A DNA stretch of 64,000 bases from Aquimonas voraii. GTDB lineage: Bacteria; Pseudomonadota; Gammaproteobacteria; Xanthomonadales; Xanthomonadaceae. The position numbers and the translations under genes are program-made. Below are positions 9,582-17,883 of the stretch, piece after piece. Below the pieces are notes generated by a model. It did no database searches, had not been told where the DNA came from, and worked only from the letters and a program-made list of their open reading frames with translations. Within the stretch, counting starts at the first letter, position 1; each line of letters begins with the position of its first letter. The DNA is taken from the NCBI RefSeq assembly GCF_900101825.1, contig NZ_FNAG01000003.1, positions 62,001-126,000 of the forward strand, read 5' to 3'.

Positions 9582-10274
9582 TCAGCGCGCGCGCAGCAGC
9601 CGCGCCTCGCGCTCGGCTGGTGTCATCGCCATCAACGCTCGGCGCAACACTTCGCGCTGCTCGGCGGGCAAGGTTTCGAACTCGGCGCGCAGCGCGCGTC
9701 GGGCCTCGGGGCTGAGGCTGCGCACCATTGCCCAGCTCGCCTCGCGCGCCTCAGGCGGCAAGTGGGCGAAGGGGCCGGGTGGGCGGGCCTGGCCGCTGCG
9801 GCGCATCGCCTCGGCCCCCTGCAGAAAGGCGCGACGCTCGGCCGGACCCATCGCCTCGAAGCGCCGGCGCAGCTCGCGGCGCTGCTCGGGCGGCAGGTTC
9901 TGGAACTCGCGGAAGCGCTGCTGCAGGCGCTGCTGCTGTTCGGGGCCGAGCGCCCGGTAGCGCTGGTGGGCCTGGCGCAGGCGCTCGCGCTGCTCCGGCG
10001 GCAGGCGCTGCCATTCGGCCAGGCGCTCGGCGGCGCGCGCCCGCTGCTCGGGGCTCATGCTCAGCCAGCGCTGGGCGCCACGGCGCAGCTGCTCGCGGGT
10101 GGCGGCATCGAGGCCGTTCCAGCTGTCGGCGAAAGGCGTCAGCACGCGCTGTTCGTCAGGCGGCAGGGTGGAGAAGGCCAGGTCCTCGGCCTTCACCGCC
10201 GCTGCCAGCAGCAGCGCCAGGCCCAGCAGCGTCGCGCGCGCGACTGCGCTCAATCGATGGAATCGGCGGTTCAT
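9582..10274 (-). CDS. DUF3106-type exported protein
   Basis: A 230-residue protein with an N-terminal signal sequence (ATLLGLALLLAAAVKA) and then repeated short motifs of the form LPPEQRxxLRQRFxxFxxL over about residues 60-200. This is the pattern of DUF3106 proteins, which are predicted periplasmic, highly charged helical repeats. The molecular function is unknown. It is the last gene of a four-gene leftward operon led by a sigma factor. Its ATG overlaps the stop of the preceding gene by four bases (ATGA), so it is translationally coupled. Confidence 0.8.
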   Translation of the reverse strand: MNRRFHRLSAVARATLLGLALLLAAAVKAEDLAFSTLPPDEQRVLTPFADSWNGLDAATREQLRRGAQRWLSMSPEQRARAAERLAEWQRLPPEQRERLRQAHQRYRALGPEQQQRLQQRFREFQNLPPEQRRELRRRFEAMGPAERRAFLQGAEAMRRSGQARPPGPFAHLPPEAREASWAMVRSLSPEARRALRAEFETLPAEQREVLRRALMAMTPAEREARLLRAR

Positions 10275-10597
10275 CGGTGATCTCCGCGCCGCCGCTCGGC
10301 GGTGGTCGCTTCGGTTTCGGGTTGAGGGGGCGGCGTTGATGTCGCCCCTGCGGCGGCGTCTGTGGCGGGTGTCTCCCCGACCGGACCCGCGGGCGACTCC
10401 GCTTCGATCGCGCCTGCTTCCGCCTCGGTCTGCGCGCGATCGAGCAGGCCGAGCGCGGGAACTTCGCCCTCGGCATCGGCAAATTCGGCGAGGAACAGCA
10501 GGAGTTCGGCATCGACTTCGGCGGCAGTCCGGTCTTCCGCCAGCGCGGACAGCGGTGCTGCGAGCGCGAGCAGCAGCGGCAGGCCCGAGCCGCGCAT
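10271..10597 (-). CDS. small secreted protein in sigma factor operon
   Basis: A 108-residue protein of unknown function. It begins with a clear signal peptide (MRGSGLPLLLALAAPLSALA), followed by an acidic segment with DAELLLFLAEFADAEGE and a low-complexity Ala/Pro/Thr-rich tail. Start and stop both overlap the neighbours: the ATG at 10597 overlaps the upstream TGA by one base, and the stop overlaps the DUF3106 start by four. These junctions, not homology, are the main evidence that it is real. It is probably periplasmic and works with the DUF3619 and DUF3106 proteins. Confidence 0.7.
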   Translation of the reverse strand: MRGSGLPLLLALAAPLSALAEDRTAAEVDAELLLFLAEFADAEGEVPALGLLDRAQTEAEAGAIEAESPAGPVGETPATDAAAGATSTPPPQPETEATTAERRRGDHR

Positions 10598-10977
10598 CAG
10601 CCTTCCCAGGCCTCGTCGTCCTGCTGGCTGTCGAGCCAGGCGTAGAACTCGAGTTCCTCCAGCAGGGCCGGCTCGACCTCGTCGCCGATCAGGGCGAAGT
10701 CGCTGCTCGCTGCGGGCAGTGGCGGAGTGGGCGGGCTGAGCAGCCCGGGCGCCAGCACCAGGGCCAGCGCAGCGCTGGCGGCCAGCGCCAGGCCGCCGAC
10801 CCGCAGCGACCAGCGCCAGCCGCGGCGGCGTGCTGAAGCCGCGGCGAGCGCGGCCTGGCGAGCGCGGTTGAGGCGCGACAGGGTGGCGGCGTCGAGCCCT
10901 TCGGCCGAGCTGTCCAGCGCGCGGCGCAGGCGCTGATGGCCGTCGGGGAGATCGTCCTGCGGGGTGGGCGTGTGCAT
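10597..10977 (-). CDS. DUF3619-like membrane protein, possible anti-sigma partner
   Basis: A 126-residue protein with a cytoplasmic N-terminal half (~50 residues, including LNRARQAALAAASARRR), one transmembrane segment (about 60-80) and an acidic C-terminal part with YAWLDSQQDDEAWEG. The layout and the position nine bases after a sigma factor stop resemble DUF3619 proteins of Xanthomonadales. Cytoplasmic-helix plus single-TM architecture next to an ECF-type sigma factor is how many anti-sigma factors look. An anti-sigma role is inference and no recognised anti-sigma domain is visible. Confidence 0.65.
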   Translation of the reverse strand: MHTPTPQDDLPDGHQRLRRALDSSAEGLDAATLSRLNRARQAALAAASARRRGWRWSLRVGGLALAASAALALVLAPGLLSPPTPPLPAASSDFALIGDEVEPALLEELEFYAWLDSQQDDEAWEG

Positions 10978-10986
10978 GGCGGCGCC

Positions 10987-11619
10987 TCAGCGGTGTTCGG
11001 CCAGATGTTCGCGCAGACGCGCCAGCGCCCGCGAGAGATGGGTTTTGACGCTGCCCTCGCCGCACTGCATGGCGGCGGCGGTCTGGGCCACGTCGAGCCC
11101 TTCCCAGATCCGCAGCAGGAAGCACTGGCGCTGGCGCAGGGGCAGGGCGCGCAGGGCGGTCTCCAGATCGCCCATCAGGCGCTCATCCGACAGCCGTAGC
11201 CAGGGCTCCGGCTGCTGCGGATCGGCGATCTGCTGCAGCGGGTCGGCCTCGTCGTCCTCGTCGCGGGGCTTGAGCCACAGCCGCCAGCGCGAGCGCACCT
11301 GGCTGCGCCGGTGGTGATCGAGGATGCGGCTGTCGAGCACCCGGTAGAACAGCGGCGCCCATTCAGCGGGGTCGTGCCCGGCATAGCGGCGCGCGAAGCC
11401 GAGCATGGCGTCCTGCACGATGTCGAGGGCGTCCTCGCGCTGGCCGCAGCTCAACTCGGCCATGCGCAGCGCGCGCCGTTCGACGCCGCGCAGGAAGGTA
11501 TCGAGCGTGGTGCGGCGGTAGCGTTCGGCGTCGGTGGCGGCGCGGTCCAGATCGTCGGTTCCGTCGAGACGGAACAGCAGCGTGCCAGAAGCGGCCGCCG
11601 CAGCTGTGGGGATGGCCAT
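10987..11619 (-). CDS. ECF-type RNA polymerase sigma-70 factor
   Basis: A 210-residue sigma factor. Region 2 is seen in CGQREDALDIVQDAMLGFARRY and region 4 in ALPLRQRQCFLLRIWEGLD followed by the helix-turn-helix CGEGSVKTHLSRALARLREHL. I took ATG 11619 (MAIPTAAAA) as start; the frame is open for 125 codons further upstream, but that part looks like noise. It heads an operon with the DUF3619-like, small secreted and DUF3106 genes. It is transcribed away from the second GGDEF gene, so 11620-11905 should hold divergent promoters. Confidence 0.88.
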   Translation of the reverse strand: MAIPTAAAAASGTLLFRLDGTDDLDRAATDAERYRRTTLDTFLRGVERRALRMAELSCGQREDALDIVQDAMLGFARRYAGHDPAEWAPLFYRVLDSRILDHHRRSQVRSRWRLWLKPRDEDDEADPLQQIADPQQPEPWLRLSDERLMGDLETALRALPLRQRQCFLLRIWEGLDVAQTAAAMQCGEGSVKTHLSRALARLREHLAEHR

Positions 11620-11905
11620 GGGACGGTCAGGCGGAATGCGGTGTTGCAGGATGACAACGCAGGACGCGCGCAGCGGTTGACAGCGCGGCGCGCCGCTTTC
11701 GCGATGCAGGCGGCGCGCGGGAAAGGCGGTCCGCATCATCGCCCCGCCCCCGCTGGTCTCGTTTCGTCGTGGCGCGCTTGAACCAGGGCGCACTTTGTGC
11801 CGCGGTTCGCCCAGTAAAATCACGGGTCGCGCCCACAGCCTCCGGCTGTTGCCGGAGCCGCCTCGCAGCGCGGCATCCGAAAGACGCGGCCGGACCGGAG
11901 CAGCG

Positions 11906-13714
11906 ATGGCAATGGCATCCCGAGACCACCGCAGCGGCGCGCGCAGGCAGGCGTGGCTGCTGCTTGCCTTGGGGCTCGGCGTCGGTGGCCTCACCCTGGC
12001 CTCCCTCGCTTTCGTGATGACCGAGGGCCTGCCCCTGCTCTGGCTGTCCAGCGGCTTCGCGGCCGGCGTGATCGTGGCCTTCGGCCTGCGCCTGCAGCTC
12101 AGCGTCGTGCTGGTCCTGTTGCTGGCCCTGTACGTGCCCGGCGGGCTGCTCGGGGTGACACCCTCGACCGCGCTCGGTTACGGCCTGATCCACCTGCTGG
12201 AGATCGTGCTGGTGGTGTGGGGTGCGCGGCGCTTCGGCGGCAGGCTGATGGTGGTGGAAGAAGTGCTGCGCTCCTCGCTGGTGGCCGGCGTGGTGTCCCT
12301 GCTGGCGACAGGCCTGACAACCGTGCTGGCCATGGCTCTGCGCTGGGCGACCCGCGGCCCGGACGCGGTCGACTTGGGCGTGGCATTGACCTGGTTCACC
12401 TCGCACCTGACCGGCATGGTGGTCACCGCCGGCCTGATCACCGTGGGGGTTGTCCAGACCCGACACTGGCTGAAGCACCACGAACACCAGCCGGGTTTGC
12501 TGGCCGCGTGGCTGCTCCTGCTGCTCGCCTTGGCCGGCGTCTTCGGCACGCAGATCCACGCCCTGTTGTTCCTGCCCTTCCTGCCGGTGATGTGGCTGGC
12601 CTTCCGGCATGGTTTGCCGGGCGCCCTGCTGGCGGCCGCAACCGTGGCGGTGGCCAGCGGCACCGCAGCCTTCATGGGCCGCTTCGCGCCCGCCGTGCCC
12701 GGCCTCGATCCGGCGCTGTCGGCCACCCTGTTTCCGCAGCTGTATGCCTTCGCCACCTGCCTGATGGTGCTGCCGATGGCAGTGGTGATGACCGAGCGCG
12801 CCCGCCTCGCGGCCCGGCTCAAGCGCAGCGAGGCGCACTACCGGCTGATGACCGAGCATGCCCGCGACCTGGTCGTGCGCCTGCGCGCCGACGGCAGCCG
12901 CAGCTATGTGTCGGAAGCCGCGCGCAGCCTGCTCGGTTACGCCCCGGATGAGCTCCATGACCCACGTCGAGAGCTGTTCCATCCTGAGGACGACCCGCCG
13001 ATCCGCGCCCTGCTCGCGCCGCTGTTCGTCGAGGCGGGCAGCACCAATGTCCAGTTCCGCATGCGCCACCGCGAGGGGCATTGGGTGTGGCTGGAAGCCC
13101 TGGCGGTGAGCGTGCCGGCGGAGCAGGGCGAAGGCTTCGACATCGTCTATTCGGCGCGCGACATCAGCACGCGCGTAGCCGCCGAGCAGGCGCTGCTCGC
13201 GCAGGCGCGCACCGATGCGCTCACCGGGCTGCCGAACCGGCGCGAATACGGCGAGCGCCTGCAGCGCGCCCTGCAGCGTGCACGCCGCTCGGGCCTCGGG
13301 GTTGCGGTGTTCGCGCTCGACCTGGATCACTTCAAGGCGATCAACGACGAGCTCGGCCATGCCGCTGGCGACGAGGCGCTGCGTGAGTTCGCCGCGCGCA
13401 TGCGGCCACAGCTGCGCGATGCCGACGTGCTGGCGCGGCTGGGTGGCGACGAGTTCGCGCTGTTGATGGAAAACCTCACCCACGCCAGCGAATGCGAAGC
13501 CACCGCGCGCCGCTTCCTGGCCGGCATGCGTCCGCCGTTCCGGGTCTCTGGCGAGGCACGCGTTCTCGGCGTCAGCATCGGCATCGCTTTCGGCCGCGGC
13601 GCGCTTGATGCCGATGCAAGGTTGGAGGCGGCCGACGGCGCCCTGTACCGCGTCAAGGAGAGCGGGCGCGGGCGCTACGAGCTGGTCGAGCTGGGCCCCG
13701 CGCCGGCTGGGTAG
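11906..13714 (+). CDS. MASE1-PAS-GGDEF diguanylate cyclase, second paralogue
   Basis: Same architecture as the protein at 7580: MASE1-like membrane sensor (~15-290), PAS/PAC (~300-420) and GGDEF (~430-595) in 602 residues. The active motif RLGGDEF is at 511-517. Unlike its paralogue it keeps a full I-site (R504-D-A-D507), so it should show product inhibition. The PAS-GGDEF halves of the two are far more alike than the membrane sensors, suggesting a duplication followed by sensor divergence. Start at ATG 11906 with GGAG a few bases upstream; ATG 11912 is also possible. Its stop is followed by a strong hairpin. Confidence 0.9.
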   Translation: MAMASRDHRSGARRQAWLLLALGLGVGGLTLASLAFVMTEGLPLLWLSSGFAAGVIVAFGLRLQLSVVLVLLLALYVPGGLLGVTPSTALGYGLIHLLEIVLVVWGARRFGGRLMVVEEVLRSSLVAGVVSLLATGLTTVLAMALRWATRGPDAVDLGVALTWFTSHLTGMVVTAGLITVGVVQTRHWLKHHEHQPGLLAAWLLLLLALAGVFGTQIHALLFLPFLPVMWLAFRHGLPGALLAAATVAVASGTAAFMGRFAPAVPGLDPALSATLFPQLYAFATCLMVLPMAVVMTERARLAARLKRSEAHYRLMTEHARDLVVRLRADGSRSYVSEAARSLLGYAPDELHDPRRELFHPEDDPPIRALLAPLFVEAGSTNVQFRMRHREGHWVWLEALAVSVPAEQGEGFDIVYSARDISTRVAAEQALLAQARTDALTGLPNRREYGERLQRALQRARRSGLGVAVFALDLDHFKAINDELGHAAGDEALREFAARMRPQLRDADVLARLGGDEFALLMENLTHASECEATARRFLAGMRPPFRVSGEARVLGVSIGIAFGRGALDADARLEAADGALYRVKESGRGRYELVELGPAPAG

Positions 13715-13729
13715 GCGAGCCGCTTGTTG

Positions 13730-13754
13730 AAAAACTCCCTTCCGGGGAGTTTTT
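13730..13754. terminator. bidirectional terminator-like hairpin
   Basis: Perfect 10-bp stem AAAAACTCCC/GGGAGTTTTT with a 5-base loop. The stem ends in T on the top strand and, by symmetry, on the bottom strand, so it could end both the GGDEF transcript and the converging recC transcript. Confidence 0.8.
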
Positions 13755-13825
13755 CGAGTCGGCGGTCCGGCGCAGCTCCGTACCGCCCCAGTACACATCC
13801 ATCGCTTGCGCGCTTGCTTCGTCGT

Positions 13826-13873
13826 CCCGGCCATCCATGGCCGGGCTGGCAGGCTGTTTTTTGAACAGCCTGC
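13826..13873. repeat. two adjacent hairpins, one with an NTCCNT hexaloop
   Basis: First hairpin: CCCGGCC (13826-13832), loop ATCCAT, GGCCGGG (13839-13845). Second: GCAGGCTGTT (13849-13858), loop TTTTG, AACAGCCTGC (13864-13873). The first loop has the same pattern as the hexaloops of the multi-hairpin elements. The rest of the gap 13755-14053 shows no gene. Confidence 0.7.
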
Positions 13874-14053
13874 GAGGGCCATGCGTTCGGCTTGGCCCAG
13901 GCAGGCTCGAGCCGCGCCGAAAACGGCAAGTCCGCGAGCCTGGGCCGCGCCCCGTGCGGCCCAAGGCCTTCGGCCCGCAGTCTGGATGCAAGACAAGCCT
14001 TCGTGCCCTCATCCCGAAGCTTGGACGCGAGCAGCGATTCCGCGCGACAGGCT

Positions 14054-17000
14054 TCATGCCGCGCTCTTGAGCGACGGCGCCTCCAGCGTGATGCAGGCCA
14101 GCAGCCGCTGCGCGAAGTCGAGCAGGCGGGCGATGTCCTCGCTGTCGGCCTCAGTGTCGAGCGCGCCGAACAGCAGGCGCGCATAGCCGGGGCCGTAGTC
14201 GGCCTCGCCGGCGAACTGATCGCCGCCGCTCCAGGCGCTGCTGACGGAGTTGGCCAGGCGCTCCGGATAGGGCGCGGAATCGGCGCGCTTGCCTTCGACG
14301 GGCTCGCACAGCGCGGCCCAGCTGGTGCGCGGCAGGTAGGGCAGGCGCCCGCCCTGGCCCTCGCGCCAGAACGCCAGCAGCTGGGTCAGCCGCTGAACGA
14401 GATCGTGCAGCATGCGATCCCGCGTCGACGCATCGCCCGCACACAGTGCGGCATCCCAGGCATTCAGGCCATCGATCCACGGGCTCGCCGCGTCGCGGTC
14501 GAGCAGCGCCAGCACCCGCAGGGGTTCCGGCTGGGCCGCGCCCTGCGCCGTCGCCAGCCGCAGCAGGGCCCAGTCGAGGAACAGCGGTACTCGGCGGCGG
14601 AAGTCGAGCTCGTCCTCGGCGAGCAGAGCGCTCGCATCGTTCTTCAGTCGCGTGCGTGCAAAGCCGCGCAGCAGCCAGTGGCCGCCGCCCGCGCGCGCAT
14701 GCAGGCCGGGCACTTCGCCGACCAGCCGACAGCCGTCGACGCTGGCGTCCACCGGCAAGCTGATCGCCGCGCCGCTGTCGAAGCCCTCCACCTCGCGCAG
14801 CGCCGACAGCAGGGCATCGAGCTTGGCCCGCTCCTGCGCCCAGGCCGCCTGCCCGAGTCGACCGGGGGGCAGCAGGCCGGACAGGCGCAGCCAGGCCGGC
14901 GCTTCGATCGGCACCTCGCACTGCGGCCAGCGTTCGAGCAGGCGGCTGAACACACGATCGGACAGGCGCTCGCGCGCATCGACTTCCGCCTCCAGCGGCT
15001 CGCTGTCCGGCAGGCGTTGGGCATCCAGCGCGTCCAGATGCAGCTGCAGGCCCTGCACCAGCACCTGTCGCGCCGGGTCGCGCCAGAAGGCCTGCAGCTC
15101 GCGCAGGCCGAGCTGGGCCGGCAAGGCCGCAGGCGCGCAGGCGCTGCTGTCGACGAAGGGCGGCAGCTCGGGCAGGTCGCCGCGGCTGGGCAGGGCGGCA
15201 TAGGCCTGCGTATGCGAGAACAGGCGCGGATCGCTGCCATCGAAGTAGCGCGGATCGAAAGGCTGCAGCGGATGGGTGACGACCCACGGACGCTCGCGCT
15301 GGGCGTCGTCGACACCGATGCCGCAGTGCAGGTCGAGCAGGGCCAGCAGCTCGGCCAGCGGTGCGGCGGGATTGCGCGGCGCGCCGTCCTTGACCGCGCG
15401 GCCGAGGTAGCTGAAGTGCAGGCGCTGCCGCGCCGACATCACCGTCTCCAGGAACAGGTAGCGGTCGTCGCTGCGCTGTTCGCGGTCGTACAGGCGTGGG
15501 GCGGCGCGCATCAGATCGAGGCCGCCGTCGGCGCCGCGGCGCGGAAACTCGCCTTCGTTCAAGCCCAGCACCGCGACCAGGCCGAAGGGAATCGCCCGCT
15601 GCGGCACCATGCCGCAGAAAGTCATGCCGCCGAGCAGAAAGGCCTGGCGCTCGGGCACCGCATCCAGCGCTTCCTCCAGCAGGCTGCGCGCCAGCGCGAA
15701 GGGCAGGGGCGTCGCCTGCTGCGCGACCGGCGGCTGCGCGGCCAGGCCCTGCAGCATCTGCCGCAGCAGCTGTTCGGCCTCGCGCGCGGCAGCGTCCTCG
15801 GGGTCGGTGCGGAACAGCGCATCGAGCAGAGCCTCGAAGCGCTCGCACCAGCGCGCCAGCGGCAGGGTCTCGGCGGCCAGGTCGAACAGGCCCTGCAGGG
15901 CCTGCAGCAGGGCATCGAGCGCGCCGATCGGCTCGGCCTCGGGGCCATGCAGGCCGGACACGGGGGCGAGTTCGCTGCCGTCGCCCAGGCTGAGCGCGCG
16001 TGGCGCGTCTTCGCCGGCGGCGTCCTCGATCAGATAGCCGGCGATCAGCCGGTCCATGCCGAAGGCGAGGCTGTGCGCGTACAGCGCCGGCAGGTCGAAG
16101 CGCTCGCGAAAAGCGGCATCGAGACCCCAGCGCGCGCCCGCGGCCTGCAGCCAGTCGGCCAGCGAGTCCACCGCCGCCGCATCAAGGCCAAAGCGCCGCG
16201 CCAGCTCCGGCTGCTGCAGCAGGTCAACGAGTTCCGGCGCGGACAGCCGCGTCGCCGGCAAGGCGAGCAGACGGCGGAACGCGGCGAACAGGCGGTGGCT
16301 GCGCGCGGTGCTGATGTCGGCGAGGTGGTAGGGCAGGCGCGCGCGCGCGTCGCCGGGCGGGCCGAACACCGCCGGAATCAGCGGCAGATAGGCGCCGATG
16401 TCGGGCGCCATGACCACGATCTCGCCGGGCGTGAGTTCCGCCTCGCCCTGTCTGTCCGCGCCGGTGGCGTCGAGCAGCACCTCGCGCAGCACCTCGAGCT
16501 CGCGCAGCCGCGTGTGGCAGGCGTGCACGCGCAGGCTGTCGTCGGCGCGCGCGCGGGTTTCGTCGATGGCGTCGGCAAGCGGCTCGCGCAGCAGGCCGGG
16601 ATCGAGTCGGCGCAGGCTTTCCTGCAAACGCTGCAGCCGGTTCGCGGGCTCGGGATCGCGGCGGTCCTGCCAGTGCCGCAGGTCTTCGGCGACCGCGTCG
16701 ATCTCCGACAGCGCCATGAAGAACTGCTGGCCCAGCCGGCCCCAGCGCGCCAGCAGCGGGTGGCCCTGCTCGATGAACCAGTCGCCTTCGCCGGCGGCGT
16801 CGATGGCCGCGGCCTCCTGCGCACGGCGCGCGGCCAGCGCATCGAGGTCGCGGCTGAGGCCGCCCCAGAACTCGCGGCAGGGGTCGGGCGCGTACAGCGC
16901 GACCAGGCGCGAGTCGGCCAGCGCGCGCAGCACAGCGAGCTCTTGCGGCGGCGCGTGGTTCAGGCCGAACACATGCAGCGGCGTGCTCGCCGGCAGCGCG

Positions 17001-17656
17001 CGCAGCCGCGGCAGCAGGCGCTGCAGGATGTCGGCGCGGTGCTCGCCCAGGCGCTGTTTCAGCGCGCGCCAGAGCGGTGCTATCAGCTCGCCCTCCAGCC
17101 GCGCGCGAGGTGAATCCAGGTGGGCCAGCGCACGCTCGCCGCGCTCCCAGCGGCGCAGCCAGTCCGGCCGATAGACGAGGTACTGCGCGTACAGCCGGGC
17201 CAGCCGGTCGGCCAGCTCGAAGCGCCGGCGCAGGCGGTCTTCGGGCGCGCCGTGATCGAGGTAGGAGGCCAGCCGTGCGGCGTCCAGCTCGCCACGCGCC
17301 GTCTCCAGCAGATCGAAGACCTGCCAGCGCAGCTGCGCGCTGCGCCACTGCGGCAGTGCCACCGCCTGCCGGCCCAGCATCTCCTGCGCCAGGCGGTCGA
17401 TGAAGCTGCTGGGCAGCAGCACCTCCAGGTTGGCGACGATGCCGCGCGGCCCGCGCGCCTTCGCCAACGCCCGCGTCAGCCAGTGGCGCATGCCCGGATG
17501 CGCGGCCAGCACGGTCTGCGGCGTCAGCACGTCCTCGGGCGGCGCGGCATCGAGCAGCTCCAGCAGCGGTTCGAGCAGGGCCTCCAGCCGGCTGGCGCGA
17601 TACACCACCAGACCCGCGCCGACGCTGCGCCCATCGATGTGCTGCACCTTCGCCAC
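14054..17656 (-). CDS. recC: exodeoxyribonuclease V subunit gamma RecC
   Basis: RecC holds RecBCD together, splits the duplex and recognises Chi during double-strand break repair. The 1200-residue protein is slightly longer than E. coli RecC. Early landmarks are LVVYRASRLEALLEPL, the Walker-like region HPGMRHWLTRALAKARG and VLLPSSFIDRLAQEMLG; later ones are FGLNHAPPQELAVLRAL and VLGLNEGEFPRR. I chose GTG 17656 because GGGAG lies 5-9 bases upstream and the next residues start the conserved domain; the frame runs 70 codons further through arginine-rich noise. RecB and RecD normally follow recC in relatives, but here recC is followed by a converging gene, so they must lie outside the window. Confidence 0.9.
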   Translation of the reverse strand: MAKVQHIDGRSVGAGLVVYRASRLEALLEPLLELLDAAPPEDVLTPQTVLAAHPGMRHWLTRALAKARGPRGIVANLEVLLPSSFIDRLAQEMLGRQAVALPQWRSAQLRWQVFDLLETARGELDAARLASYLDHGAPEDRLRRRFELADRLARLYAQYLVYRPDWLRRWERGERALAHLDSPRARLEGELIAPLWRALKQRLGEHRADILQRLLPRLRALPASTPLHVFGLNHAPPQELAVLRALADSRLVALYAPDPCREFWGGLSRDLDALAARRAQEAAAIDAAGEGDWFIEQGHPLLARWGRLGQQFFMALSEIDAVAEDLRHWQDRRDPEPANRLQRLQESLRRLDPGLLREPLADAIDETRARADDSLRVHACHTRLRELEVLREVLLDATGADRQGEAELTPGEIVVMAPDIGAYLPLIPAVFGPPGDARARLPYHLADISTARSHRLFAAFRRLLALPATRLSAPELVDLLQQPELARRFGLDAAAVDSLADWLQAAGARWGLDAAFRERFDLPALYAHSLAFGMDRLIAGYLIEDAAGEDAPRALSLGDGSELAPVSGLHGPEAEPIGALDALLQALQGLFDLAAETLPLARWCERFEALLDALFRTDPEDAAAREAEQLLRQMLQGLAAQPPVAQQATPLPFALARSLLEEALDAVPERQAFLLGGMTFCGMVPQRAIPFGLVAVLGLNEGEFPRRGADGGLDLMRAAPRLYDREQRSDDRYLFLETVMSARQRLHFSYLGRAVKDGAPRNPAAPLAELLALLDLHCGIGVDDAQRERPWVVTHPLQPFDPRYFDGSDPRLFSHTQAYAALPSRGDLPELPPFVDSSACAPAALPAQLGLRELQAFWRDPARQVLVQGLQLHLDALDAQRLPDSEPLEAEVDARERLSDRVFSRLLERWPQCEVPIEAPAWLRLSGLLPPGRLGQAAWAQERAKLDALLSALREVEGFDSGAAISLPVDASVDGCRLVGEVPGLHARAGGGHWLLRGFARTRLKNDASALLAEDELDFRRRVPLFLDWALLRLATAQGAAQPEPLRVLALLDRDAASPWIDGLNAWDAALCAGDASTRDRMLHDLVQRLTQLLAFWREGQGGRLPYLPRTSWAALCEPVEGKRADSAPYPERLANSVSSAWSGGDQFAGEADYGPGYARLLFGALDTEADSEDIARLLDFAQRLLACITLEAPSLKSAA

Positions 17657-17883
17657 GCTGTCTCCCGTTTGCCCGCCGCACGCGGCACGTCGGCATTGTG
17701 CCGCGAGTGGCGGCCCGCGCCGCTCTGGCCGCGCCAAGCCCACCCCATGCCGGCGCGGGCTGCGAGGCTTGCAGGTGGCTGCAAGCGTCTGGCACGTCCG
17801 ACCCCTGCGCCGTCGTGAAGGCCGCTTTCGCATGCGTCTGCGTATGCTCCGGGGCTGACTCTTCACTTCCGTGAGAACGCTCC

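Noticed and set aside
13892-17113. 1073-codon plus-strand frame opposite recC
   Set aside because: Antisense of recC. Composition is Gln/Arg/Ala-rich with no motif.
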